A stretch of DNA of 7,295 nucleotides from an uncultured bacterium (GTDB lineage: Bacteria; Actinomycetota; Coriobacteriia; Coriobacteriales; Coriobacteriaceae), in NCBI GenBank assembly GCA_905216075.1, contig CAJMSO010000088.1:1-7295 (forward strand), given 5' to 3'. The notes beneath the pieces are model-generated. The model did no database searches. It was not told where the DNA came from and saw nothing but the letters and a program-made list of their open reading frames with translations. A program made the position numbers and the translations under genes. Each line of letters opens with the position of its first letter. Position 1 is the stretch's first letter. Of this stretch, positions 1 to 7,295 are shown piece by piece.

Positions 1-36
1 AGGTTTGGTGGACTGAGCAAGACCGAGGAGGCTTAA
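1..36 (+). CDS. uppS: Isoprenyl (undecaprenyl) diphosphate synthase, C-terminal end only
   Basis: Reading the frame that ends at TAA 34-36 gives RFGGLSKTEEA, then stop. RFGG is the typical near-C-terminal motif of cis-prenyltransferases of the UppS family (E. coli UppS ends with a similar RRFGG followed by a short acidic tail). UppS condenses isopentenyl diphosphate units onto farnesyl diphosphate to make the C55 carrier lipid used in peptidoglycan synthesis. Only 11 codons are visible, so the identification rests on this motif plus position: uppS directly upstream of cdsA is a very common arrangement. The stop codon is 2 nt before the cdsA start, and the cdsA ribosome binding site lies inside the uppS end, which suggests coupled translation. 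Confidence 0.8.
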   Translation, partial: RFGGLSKTEEA

Positions 37-38
37 TC

Positions 39-914
39 GTGTCCGATCGTCCCAAGGCGTCTGCTCCCAAGGCGCCTGCCGCCAAGAGCGGCGCGGCTGC
101 GACTTCGTGGCTTGCCGGCTTTATTACCCGTGCCGCCGCAGGTATCGTCTACGCCGTCGTATTTATTCTCTGCCTGGTTTTGGGTATCGTTCCCACCGCC
201 ATCTTCGTCTCCGTCATGAGCGGCCTGTGCTGCTTTGAGTTTTTCCGCATGACGAAGCTCGATGGCAAGGTGGCCAATGAGCGCCTGGGCATCGCTGCCG
301 CCGTGCTCTTTCCGCTCTCGGCGCTGGGCGACTCGCTGCTGTTGAATGCCCTGCTTTTTGCTCTGATGCTTGCGGTGGGTATTTGGTACGTCTGGTCGTC
401 GCGTACCCGTATATCCGATGTAGCCGTGACGCTCATGGGCCCCATCTACACCGGTTTTATGCTGTCGGCCATCGTGCTGCTGCGCGATGCCGTGCCCGGT
501 TTTGCCGGCGCCCTGCTTTCGGTGGGTGTTTGCGCGTCTCTCTGGGTCTCCGATTCGTTCGCCTACATCGTGGGCAGCCGTATCGGCAAGCACAAGATGG
601 TCCCCAAGATTTCTCCCAAAAAGAGCTGGGAGGGCTTTTTCGGCGGCATCTTGGGCTCGGTTCTCATCTGGCTTATTTTGTGGGCGACCCATTTCTATAA
701 GCTGAGCTTGCCCTATGCGCTGCTGTGCGGCGTGGTCGTGTCCATCCTGGGCGTTATCGGCGACCTCATCGAGTCACGCATCAAGCGTGGCGTGGGCGTC
801 AAGGATTCCGGCAATCTGATTCCGGGCCATGGCGGCATGCTCGACCGTAGCGACTCGCTTATCTTTGGCTGCATTACCGCGCAGCTGCTTTTGATGATCG
901 GAGGCGTGCTGTAA
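39..914 (+). CDS. cdsA: Phosphatidate cytidylyltransferase (CDP-diglyceride synthase)
   Basis: This integral membrane enzyme converts phosphatidic acid and CTP to CDP-diacylglycerol and pyrophosphate, the branch point for bacterial phospholipids. The 291-aa protein begins with a hydrophilic Ala/Lys/Pro-rich tail (about 1-25), followed by several hydrophobic segments, the first at about 32-62. The conserved SPKKSWEG segment is at 192-199. The CDP-alcohol cytidylyltransferase signature spans 246-272 (SRIKRG, KDSGNLIPGHGG, DRSD), with acidic residues D256, D269 and D272. Ser271 sits where the pattern usually has a hydrophobic residue or Thr, a minor deviation. The start is GTG at 39, chosen because GAGGAGG at 25-31 lies 7 nt upstream and the protein then has a normal family length. 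The stop overlaps the dxr start in TAATG. Sequence motifs make the family assignment firm. Confidence 0.96.
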   Translation: MSDRPKASAPKAPAAKSGAAATSWLAGFITRAAAGIVYAVVFILCLVLGIVPTAIFVSVMSGLCCFEFFRMTKLDGKVANERLGIAAAVLFPLSALGDSLLLNALLFALMLAVGIWYVWSSRTRISDVAVTLMGPIYTGFMLSAIVLLRDAVPGFAGALLSVGVCASLWVSDSFAYIVGSRIGKHKMVPKISPKKSWEGFFGGILGSVLIWLILWATHFYKLSLPYALLCGVVVSILGVIGDLIESRIKRGVGVKDSGNLIPGHGGMLDRSDSLIFGCITAQLLLMIGGVL

Positions 915-2101
915 TGGCCTTTCAGACGACGTACGGCCCCGATGGGCGTCTTCGCGTTGCCATCCTGGGTTGTACGGGCTCTATCGGTACGCAGGCACTT
1001 GATGTATGCCGTCAGCATGCCGATCGACTGCAGGTGACGGCACTGTCCGTTAACTCCAGCACCTCGGAGCTCGTTGCGTTTGCCCGTGAGTTTTCGGTTC
1101 CGGCCGTTGCCGTGGCCGACACCACCCACGGTACGGACGCTGTGCTGCAGGAGCTGCCCGAGGGCACCGAGCTCGGTGTTGGTGCGCAGGCGGTTTGTGA
1201 GCTCGCGCGTCGCAATGACGTCGACTGTGTGCTTGTTGCCATTGTGGGCGCTGCCGGGCTCGAAGCGAGCCATGCAGCCCTGACCTCGAACAAGCGTCTT
1301 GCACTTGCTAACAAGGAGTCCCTCGTTGTCGGCGGTGACCTGCTGATGCCGTTGGCGCAGCCCGGTCAGCTTATTCCGGTCGACTCCGAGCACTCCGCCA
1401 TCTACCAGTGCTATCTGGGGGAGAATCCGCGCGAGGCTCACTGCATTTGGCTCACTTGCTCGGGTGGTCCGTTCTTTGGCCGTACGCGCGACGAGCTCAA
1501 TTGCGTGACACGCTCCGATGCGCTGGCACACCCCACGTGGGCCATGGGTGCTAAGATCACCATCGACTCTGCGACCCTCATGAATAAGGGCTTGGAGCGT
1601 ATCGAGGCGATGCACCTGTTCGGGTGCGATCTCGACTTTATCAACGTGGTCGTTCAACGCCAGTCAAAGATCCACTCGATGGTCGAGTATGCGGACGGCT
1701 CTGTGATGGCACATCTCGGTGCGTCCGACATGCGCATTCCCATCCAGTTCGCGTTCTCGTATCCCGAGCGGTGGGATACCCCAGCGCCTCGAATCGATTT
1801 CCGCGAGCTCGGGCAGCTCACGTTTGATGCTGCCGATATGGACACATTCCGCTGCCTGGCGCTGGCCGAGCGTGCCGGCAGAACGGGCGGCACCATGCCG
1901 TGCGTGCTGAATGCCGCCAACGAAGTTGCCGTCGATGCCTTCCTGCACGATGCCTGTACCTTTACCGATATCGACCGTATCGTCGAGTCGTGCATGGATG
2001 CACACGATATGCAGGCGGTCGCATCCTTTGAGCAGCTTCGCGATATCGATACGTGGGCTCGTGCCAAGGCCGCCGAGGTGCTCGCTGCAACCCGCTCTTA
2101 A
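914..2101 (+). CDS. dxr: 1-deoxy-D-xylulose 5-phosphate reductoisomerase
   Basis: Dxr (IspC) converts 1-deoxy-D-xylulose 5-phosphate to 2-C-methyl-D-erythritol 4-phosphate with NADPH and a divalent metal. It is the first committed step of the MEP pathway and the fosmidomycin target. The 395-aa protein has the NADPH loop GCTGSIG at 19-25, LANKES, the metal/substrate residues D157, S158 and E159, SGGPF from S183, H206 in HPTW, and DSATLMNKGLE at 218-228 (S219, N224, K225, E228). H254 matches E. coli H257. The C-terminal NAANEVAVDAFL segment is also typical. One oddity: the usual HPQSxIHSM segment reads QRQSKIHSM (Q248, R249, K252). The catalytic set is otherwise complete, so the enzyme should be active. 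The ATG shares one base with the cdsA stop, with GGAGG at 900-904, 9 nt before it. Confidence 0.97.
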   Translation: MAFQTTYGPDGRLRVAILGCTGSIGTQALDVCRQHADRLQVTALSVNSSTSELVAFAREFSVPAVAVADTTHGTDAVLQELPEGTELGVGAQAVCELARRNDVDCVLVAIVGAAGLEASHAALTSNKRLALANKESLVVGGDLLMPLAQPGQLIPVDSEHSAIYQCYLGENPREAHCIWLTCSGGPFFGRTRDELNCVTRSDALAHPTWAMGAKITIDSATLMNKGLERIEAMHLFGCDLDFINVVVQRQSKIHSMVEYADGSVMAHLGASDMRIPIQFAFSYPERWDTPAPRIDFRELGQLTFDAADMDTFRCLALAERAGRTGGTMPCVLNAANEVAVDAFLHDACTFTDIDRIVESCMDAHDMQAVASFEQLRDIDTWARAKAAEVLAATRS

Positions 2102-2104
2102 TCG

Positions 2105-2110
2105 TAAGGA
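2105..2110 (+). promoter_or_regulatory. Ribosome binding site of the rseP-type gene, long spacing
   Basis: TAAGGA lies in the 23-nt gap after dxr, about 14 nt before the ATG at 2125, which is longer than the usual 5-10 nt. No in-frame ATG, GTG or TTG lies between it and 2125. The only longer reading would start at GTG 2053 inside dxr, without a recognisable Shine-Dalgarno. Translation of this gene may therefore be weaker than that of its neighbours, or depend on ribosomes finishing dxr (inference). Confidence 0.5.
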
Positions 2111-2124
2111 TTGCTTTTCGTTTT

Positions 2125-3486
2125 ATGGATACTGTTCTGAGCGTTCTCTCCTCAGTCTTTTGGGGCCTTTTGATGCTATCCGTCCTCGTGTTTCTGCATG
2201 AGGGCGGCCACTTTTTGGCGGCCCGTGCGTGCGGCGTGCGCGTCACCGAGTTTTTCTTGGGCCTACCGTGCCGCTTCGATATTCATCATACGTCGCGTCG
2301 CATCGGTACCAAGTTTGGCGTGACGCCGCTGCTGCTGGGTGGCTATGCCGCTATCTGCGGTATGGACCCGACCGATGTCTCGTGCGCCGACCGTGTGCTT
2401 GCGGCGATCTATCGTCATGGTCGCGTTTCGGTTGCAGACCTTTCCGTCGAGCTGGAGCTGCCCGAGGAGGATGTTCTCGAGGCTTGTGCCTTGCTTTTGG
2501 GCTGGGGTTCCATTGCGCCTTGGTACGAGGAAGGGGAGAAGCCTTCACCCAGCTATTATCCGGTTAGGTACCAGACGCTGCCGCGCGATGCTGCAGGATA
2601 TACCACCTTTGACGGCCGCAAGTTCGATCGAGAGCATGCGACTGCCGAGGGCTATGTGTGGGAACTGCCGGTCACTGCTTCGGAGTTTCTTGAGCAGGAG
2701 CGTTCGCATACCTATCTGGGCCAGGGTTTTCTCAAGCGTGCCTTTATGCTGCTCGCGGGCATTCTCGTCAATATCCTGACGGGCTTTTTGCTGCTTATGA
2801 GCATCTACTCTATCGCCGGCGTATCGGTGCCGGTCGATAGCAATGTGATCGGTCAGGTCGAAGAAGGCTCGATAGCCGCCAAGGCGGGCATCGAGGCCGG
2901 CGACACGATTCTTAGTGTCGATGGCGTGTCCTGCTCCAGCTGGATGGATGTGTATGATGCCATCGGCAAGGCTGCCGGTCAGGACGATATCGCCATTGAG
3001 TACCAGCGCGACGGCAAGAAACTTTCGACCTCGGTTGCGCTCAAGGAGGACGAGCGTTTGGGCGTTTATGCTTCTACGCAGGTGGTCCATTTGGACCCTA
3101 TCACCTCGGCGCGCCTGTCGTTCTCCTATGTTCAGCAGACTGCTGAGGGCGTTATGCGTCTGCTGCAGCCGCAGCATACGATGGAGATACTCGATCAGTC
3201 CAGCTCGATTGTTGGCATCAGCGTCATGTCATCCCAGGCTGCAGCCGCCGGTCCCGCGACCTTCTTGACATTTGCCGCGCTCATCTCGTTCTCGCTGGGC
3301 TTTATGAACCTGCTGCCCATTCCGCCGCTCGACGGGGGAAAGCTGGTTATCGAGATCATCCAAAAGGTCGTCGGTCGCGAGCTGCCGCTGAAGGTGCAGA
3401 CGATCGTCAGCTATGTCGGCATCGTGCTCTTTGCGCTGCTGTTTGTCTATATGCTTCGTTCCGACGTCCTTCGATTTATTTTGTAG
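2125..3486 (+). CDS. rseP: Site-2 intramembrane zinc metalloprotease (RseP/RasP family) with extra winged-helix-like insert
   Basis: The 453-aa polytopic membrane protein belongs to the M50 site-2 protease family, which cuts transmembrane segments, often of anti-sigma factors or signal-peptide remnants. The first helix carries the zinc motif HEGGH at 25-29 (H25, E26, H29), followed by the family-typical GVRVTEF segment. GGYA at 72-75 marks the membrane-associated beta region. One PDZ domain lies at about 238-305, with AGIEAGDTILSVDG at its core. The second active-site motif NLLPIPPLDGG is at 395-405, with D403 as the third zinc ligand, and a last hydrophobic helix ends the protein. Between GGY and the second core helix (AGILVN, 211-216) there are 136 residues, against roughly 33 in E. 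coli RseP. Residues 86-134 of this insert look like a winged helix. The usual AGPxxN has Ile for Pro, and the usual GFGP reads GLPC. The start is ATG 2125; substrate and partner anti-sigma factor are unknown. Confidence 0.9.
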   Translation: MDTVLSVLSSVFWGLLMLSVLVFLHEGGHFLAARACGVRVTEFFLGLPCRFDIHHTSRRIGTKFGVTPLLLGGYAAICGMDPTDVSCADRVLAAIYRHGRVSVADLSVELELPEEDVLEACALLLGWGSIAPWYEEGEKPSPSYYPVRYQTLPRDAAGYTTFDGRKFDREHATAEGYVWELPVTASEFLEQERSHTYLGQGFLKRAFMLLAGILVNILTGFLLLMSIYSIAGVSVPVDSNVIGQVEEGSIAAKAGIEAGDTILSVDGVSCSSWMDVYDAIGKAAGQDDIAIEYQRDGKKLSTSVALKEDERLGVYASTQVVHLDPITSARLSFSYVQQTAEGVMRLLQPQHTMEILDQSSSIVGISVMSSQAAAAGPATFLTFAALISFSLGFMNLLPIPPLDGGKLVIEIIQKVVGRELPLKVQTIVSYVGIVLFALLFVYMLRSDVLRFIL

Positions 3487-3491
3487 GGGAG
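3485..3491 (+). promoter_or_regulatory. Ribosome binding site that fixes the TTG start of ispG
   Basis: AGGGGAG overlaps the rseP-type stop codon (TAG 3484-3486) and sits 8 nt before TTG 3500. An in-frame GTG at 3491 overlaps the site itself, and the next upstream in-frame ATG (3413) is deep inside the protease gene, so neither is a credible start. TTG 3500 also gives an N-terminus of normal length for IspG. Confidence 0.65.
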
Positions 3492-3499
3492 TGTTTGGA

Positions 3500-4582
3500 T
3501 TGTCTTTATCCCATCCTTTGCCGCGCGAGCTGACGCGCCCCGTGCATGTGGGCGGCGTTCAGATCGGTGGCGGCGCACCGGTGGTGGTCCAATCCATGAC
3601 CTGCACCGATACCGCTGACGCCCAGGCAACGCTTGCGCAAGTGTGCACGTTGGCGCAGGCTGGCTGCGATATCGTGCGTGTGAGCGTGCCCACCGAGGCC
3701 GCGCTTGAGGGTTTCCGCACCATCTGTGCCGAGTCTCCGGTGCCGATAGTCGCCGATATCCACTTTAATCATAAGCTCGCCATTGGTGCCGTTGAGGCCG
3801 GTGCTGCCAAGCTGCGTATCAATCCCGGCAATATCGGCGATTGGGCCAAGGTTGACGCGGTGATCGATGCTGCTGGTGCCGCGGGCTGTGCGATTCGTAT
3901 CGGCGTGAACGCCGGCTCGCTTGAGCAGGTTATCGCCGAGCGCGATGACCTTACGCAGCCCGAAAAGCTCGTGATGTCGAGCGAGCGTTTCGTCAAACAT
4001 TTTGAGGATCGCGGCTTTACCAATATCGTGCTTTCCGCCAAGGCTCATAGCGTGTCCACGACGCTTGACACCTATCGTGCCCTGTCGCGCGAAATCCCCC
4101 ATGTTCCGCTTCATTTGGGCGTGACTGAGGCCGGAACCAAGCTCCAGGGCACCATTAAGAGCTCTGTGGGCCTGGGAATTTTGCTTTCCGAGGGCATTGG
4201 CGACACCATGCGCGTCTCGCTCACGGCCGATCCGGTCGAGGAACCGCCGGTCGCCTGGGGTATTCTGCAGTCGCTCGGCCTTCGCCGCCGTGGTCCCGAG
4301 ATCGTCTCGTGCCCCACGTGCGCTCGCTGCCAGGTTAACCTCATTCCTATCGCCGAGAAGGTCACCGAGCGGCTTAAGAACTACTCCGCGCCGCTTTCGA
4401 TTGCCGTGATGGGCTGTGCAGTCAATGGCCCCGGCGAGGCCTCTGACGCCGACTTGGGTGTTGCCTGCGGACGAGGTCAGGGCCTGCTCTTTTCGCACGG
4501 CCAGATCATTGGTAAAGTAGCTGAGGACCAAATTGTCGACGCGCTCATGGCCGAGGTCGACAAGCTTATTGAGGAGAAATAA
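3500..4582 (+). CDS. ispG: 4-hydroxy-3-methylbut-2-enyl diphosphate synthase (flavodoxin/ferredoxin-dependent)
   Basis: IspG (GcpE) reduces 2-C-methyl-D-erythritol 2,4-cyclodiphosphate to HMBPP, the penultimate step of the MEP pathway, using a [4Fe-4S] cluster. The 360-aa, two-domain protein has the normal bacterial length. The TIM-barrel part shows VQSMTCTDT, VADIHFNHKLA, LRINPGNIG, RIGVNAGSLE and HLGVTEAG. The C-terminal cluster domain has C271, C274 and C306 with E313 (SCPTC, MGCAVNGPGE), matching the three Cys and one Glu ligands known in E. coli (270, 273, 305, 312). An additional Cys277 makes the local motif CPTCARC; it is not a known ligand. The TTG start at 3500 is preferred over upstream in-frame codons because of AGGGGAG at 3485-3491. 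The gene follows the protease gene by 13 nt and directly abuts proS, so it is almost certainly in the same transcript as dxr. Confidence 0.97.
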   Translation: MSLSHPLPRELTRPVHVGGVQIGGGAPVVVQSMTCTDTADAQATLAQVCTLAQAGCDIVRVSVPTEAALEGFRTICAESPVPIVADIHFNHKLAIGAVEAGAAKLRINPGNIGDWAKVDAVIDAAGAAGCAIRIGVNAGSLEQVIAERDDLTQPEKLVMSSERFVKHFEDRGFTNIVLSAKAHSVSTTLDTYRALSREIPHVPLHLGVTEAGTKLQGTIKSSVGLGILLSEGIGDTMRVSLTADPVEEPPVAWGILQSLGLRRRGPEIVSCPTCARCQVNLIPIAEKVTERLKNYSAPLSIAVMGCAVNGPGEASDADLGVACGRGQGLLFSHGQIIGKVAEDQIVDALMAEVDKLIEEK

Positions 4583-6304
<1,722 letters not shown>

Positions 6305-6335
6305 TCGACATTTCCGCTAGTAGATGTAATTGCGG

Positions 6336-6383
6336 GACTGCCCCGCATCTCTCTTAGGATGAGATGCGGGGCAGTCTATTTTT
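6336..6383 (+). terminator. Intrinsic terminator of the uppS-proS operon
   Basis: A perfect 16-bp inverted repeat, GACTGCCCCGCATCTC at 6336-6351 and GAGATGCGGGGCAGTC at 6361-6376, encloses a 9-nt loop and is followed by TATTTTT at 6377-6383. It begins 31 nt after the proS stop. The T-run follows the stem only on the plus strand, and no comparable A-run precedes the stem, so it should act mainly on the operon transcript. Confidence 0.93.
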
Positions 6384-6411
6384 GTTGCGCGAATATGCTT
6401 GATGGGTAAAG

Positions 6412-6447
6412 GAAAACCCCACAGCCCATGTGAGCTGCGGGGTTTTC
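6412..6447 (-). terminator. Intrinsic terminator of the minus-strand phosphotransferase gene
   Basis: Two 14-nt arms, 6412-6425 (GAAAACCCCACAGC) and 6434-6447 (GCTGCGGGGTTTTC), surround an 8-nt loop. Read as minus-strand RNA, all 14 positions pair, one as G-U, and the 3' arm ends in UUUUC followed by CUUU. Read as plus-strand RNA, the same position (6421 with 6438) is an A-C mismatch. The hairpin lies 34 nt past the stop of the minus-strand gene. It may also act as a backup for the plus strand, because the arm also ends in TTTT on that side. Confidence 0.8.
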
Positions 6448-6480
6448 TGTGCCTCCGATGCGAAATAAATCGCTCAGATA

Positions 6481-7245
6481 TTACTGATAATCGACGACGT
6501 CGATCCAGTTCTTAAGGAACTCATCGTTCACGTTGCGCTTACGAGCGAGCTCGGAAGCGGCGACGATGCTCGTCCACTGACGCACGACCTGCATGGGCAT
6601 GTCGGCGCGGTCGCAGTAGAGCTCCAGGTAAGCCTCAGCCTGGTCCTTGCTGTTGAGGGCAAAGAGCAGGTAGGTGGTGGCAACGTCGGCAGCAGGGGAG
6701 CCCTGGGTGGCATGTGCCCAGTCGCAGACGTACAGCTGGCCGTCGTCGCCGACGATGACGTTGGAGGGGTTAAAGTCGCCGTGGCAGACCTTGAACTCCT
6801 TGGTCATGCCGTCCAGACGCTCCTGAAGGTTGTAGCGCGTGGTGGCATTGAGCTGATCAAGGCTGTCGATCATGCGGGCGAACTTATCGCGCTGACGGTT
6901 GAGCAGCGGGGAGGTGTAGCCGTGGATCTCGATCTGGAGGTCGACGAACATCTCGAGGTACTCACCAAAGCGCTGGGGCTCGGCAGTCATCTTCTCGGCA
7001 AGGGTGGTGCCCGGAACCTTCTCGGTCACGAGCGCCCAGCCGTTGGCGTTCTCGAGCTGAGAAACCTCGAGAGCCTTGGGGCTGCGGATGCCGCACTCAT
7101 TGATGCGGGCAAGATTCAAAGCCTCGTTGAACACGTCGGAGACAGGCTTGGTCTCGTTAAAGACCTTGACGATCTTGTCGCCCAGGTCGTAAACGACCTT
7201 GTTGCCGCGACGGACGAGCTCGGTCTTGGAATCGGGGAGCAGCAT
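6481..7245 (-). CDS. APH/choline-kinase-fold phosphotransferase, substrate unknown
   Basis: The 254-aa soluble protein has the aminoglycoside-phosphotransferase/choline-kinase-like kinase fold (Pfam APH type). The N-lobe shows LVRRGNKVVYDLGDKIVKVF, with K27 the probable ATP-binding lysine and E41 a possible partner in the following helix. VTEKVPGTTL at 73-82 resembles the hinge. The catalytic loop HGDFNPSNV starts at H155, with D157 as likely base and N162 as metal ligand; CDW with D175 is the DFG equivalent, followed by GSPAADVATTYLLF. The protein resembles the uncharacterised APH-like subfamily first defined as a Fibrobacter paralogous family (TIGR02172, from memory). An antibiotic-resistance role is not supported: it is chromosomal, beside housekeeping genes, with similar codon style. 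A small-molecule or sugar/alcohol kinase is equally possible. The ATG at 7245 has AAAGGA 7 nt upstream (7258-7253). It is convergent with proS and has its own terminator. Confidence 0.85.
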   Translation of the reverse strand: MLLPDSKTELVRRGNKVVYDLGDKIVKVFNETKPVSDVFNEALNLARINECGIRSPKALEVSQLENANGWALVTEKVPGTTLAEKMTAEPQRFGEYLEMFVDLQIEIHGYTSPLLNRQRDKFARMIDSLDQLNATTRYNLQERLDGMTKEFKVCHGDFNPSNVIVGDDGQLYVCDWAHATQGSPAADVATTYLLFALNSKDQAEAYLELYCDRADMPMQVVRQWTSIVAASELARKRNVNDEFLKNWIDVVDYQ

Positions 7246-7252
7246 GATTGCA

Positions 7253-7258
7253 TCCTTT
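7253..7258 (-). promoter_or_regulatory. Ribosome binding site of the phosphotransferase gene
   Basis: On the minus strand AAAGGA lies 7 nt before the ATG at 7245, which supports that start. A nearer ATG triplet within the site (7253-7251) is out of frame. The remaining 37 bases to the window edge show no -35/-10 pair I can defend; the promoter may lie beyond the window. Confidence 0.7.
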
Positions 7259-7295
7259 CAACGATGCGGTAGAAGCGACGGCGGGGGTGTGTGAA

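Noticed and set aside
713..1657. Minus-strand open frame (314 codons) opposite cdsA and dxr
   Set aside because: Antisense shadow of two recognised enzymes, with no family motif and no good ribosome binding site noted.
2053..2124. Longer N-terminus for the protease from GTG 2053
   Set aside because: It would overlap dxr by 49 nt, lacks a Shine-Dalgarno, and adds a polar Arg/Cys-containing stretch before the first membrane helix that is not typical of the family.
3413..3499. Longer N-terminus for IspG from ATG 3413
   Set aside because: The added residues are an out-of-frame reading of the protease's last membrane helix. The ribosome binding site at 3485-3491 fits TTG 3500.
6481..7245. Calling the kinase an aminoglycoside resistance gene
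   Set aside because: Only the fold-level motifs match. There is no mobile element, no distinct base composition and no specific APH subclass signature.
6712..7272. Plus-strand open frame (186 codons) opposite the phosphotransferase
   Set aside because: The minus strand carries the kinase motifs HGDFNPSN and CDW, and has a good ribosome binding site and terminator. The plus-strand frame is a Val/Leu/Asp-rich mirror translation.

Overview
The window is a GC-rich, gene-dense bacterial segment. It most resembles the class Coriobacteriia (Actinomycetota), probably Collinsella or a close relative. I base this on codon style, protein flavour and gene order; no 16S gene or other decisive marker is present, so the genus is an inference.

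Bases 1-6304 are one co-directional plus-strand cluster: the last codons of uppS, then cdsA, dxr, an rseP-type site-2 protease gene, ispG and proS. Spacing is very tight: uppS to cdsA 2 nt, cdsA/dxr overlapping by 1 nt, dxr to rseP 23 nt, rseP to ispG 13 nt, ispG to proS 0 nt. This indicates a single operon, and the order uppS-cdsA-dxr-rseP-ispG-proS is a widely conserved bacterial arrangement. The operon joins two steps of the MEP isoprenoid pathway (Dxr, IspG), the polyprenyl carrier synthase that uses the product (UppS), CDP-diacylglycerol synthesis for phospholipids (CdsA), an intramembrane protease, and prolyl-tRNA synthetase. The common theme is envelope building, with a translation gene at the end.

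Bases 6305-6480 are a convergent intergenic region with two hairpins. A perfect 16-bp stem followed by a T-run ends the plus-strand operon. A second hairpin lies nearer the opposite gene and pairs better when read from the minus strand. Bases 6481-7245 (minus strand) encode a 254-aa APH/choline-kinase-fold phosphotransferase of unknown substrate. Bases 7246-7295 are its leader, with a good ribosome binding site but no promoter I can defend.

Most genes are ordinary housekeeping genes. The most unusual object is the site-2 protease: it carries about 100 extra residues between its membrane-associated beta region and its second core helix, and part of this insert reads like a winged-helix domain that should face the cytoplasm. 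A second point is a two-residue change in the normally well-kept HPQS segment of Dxr.
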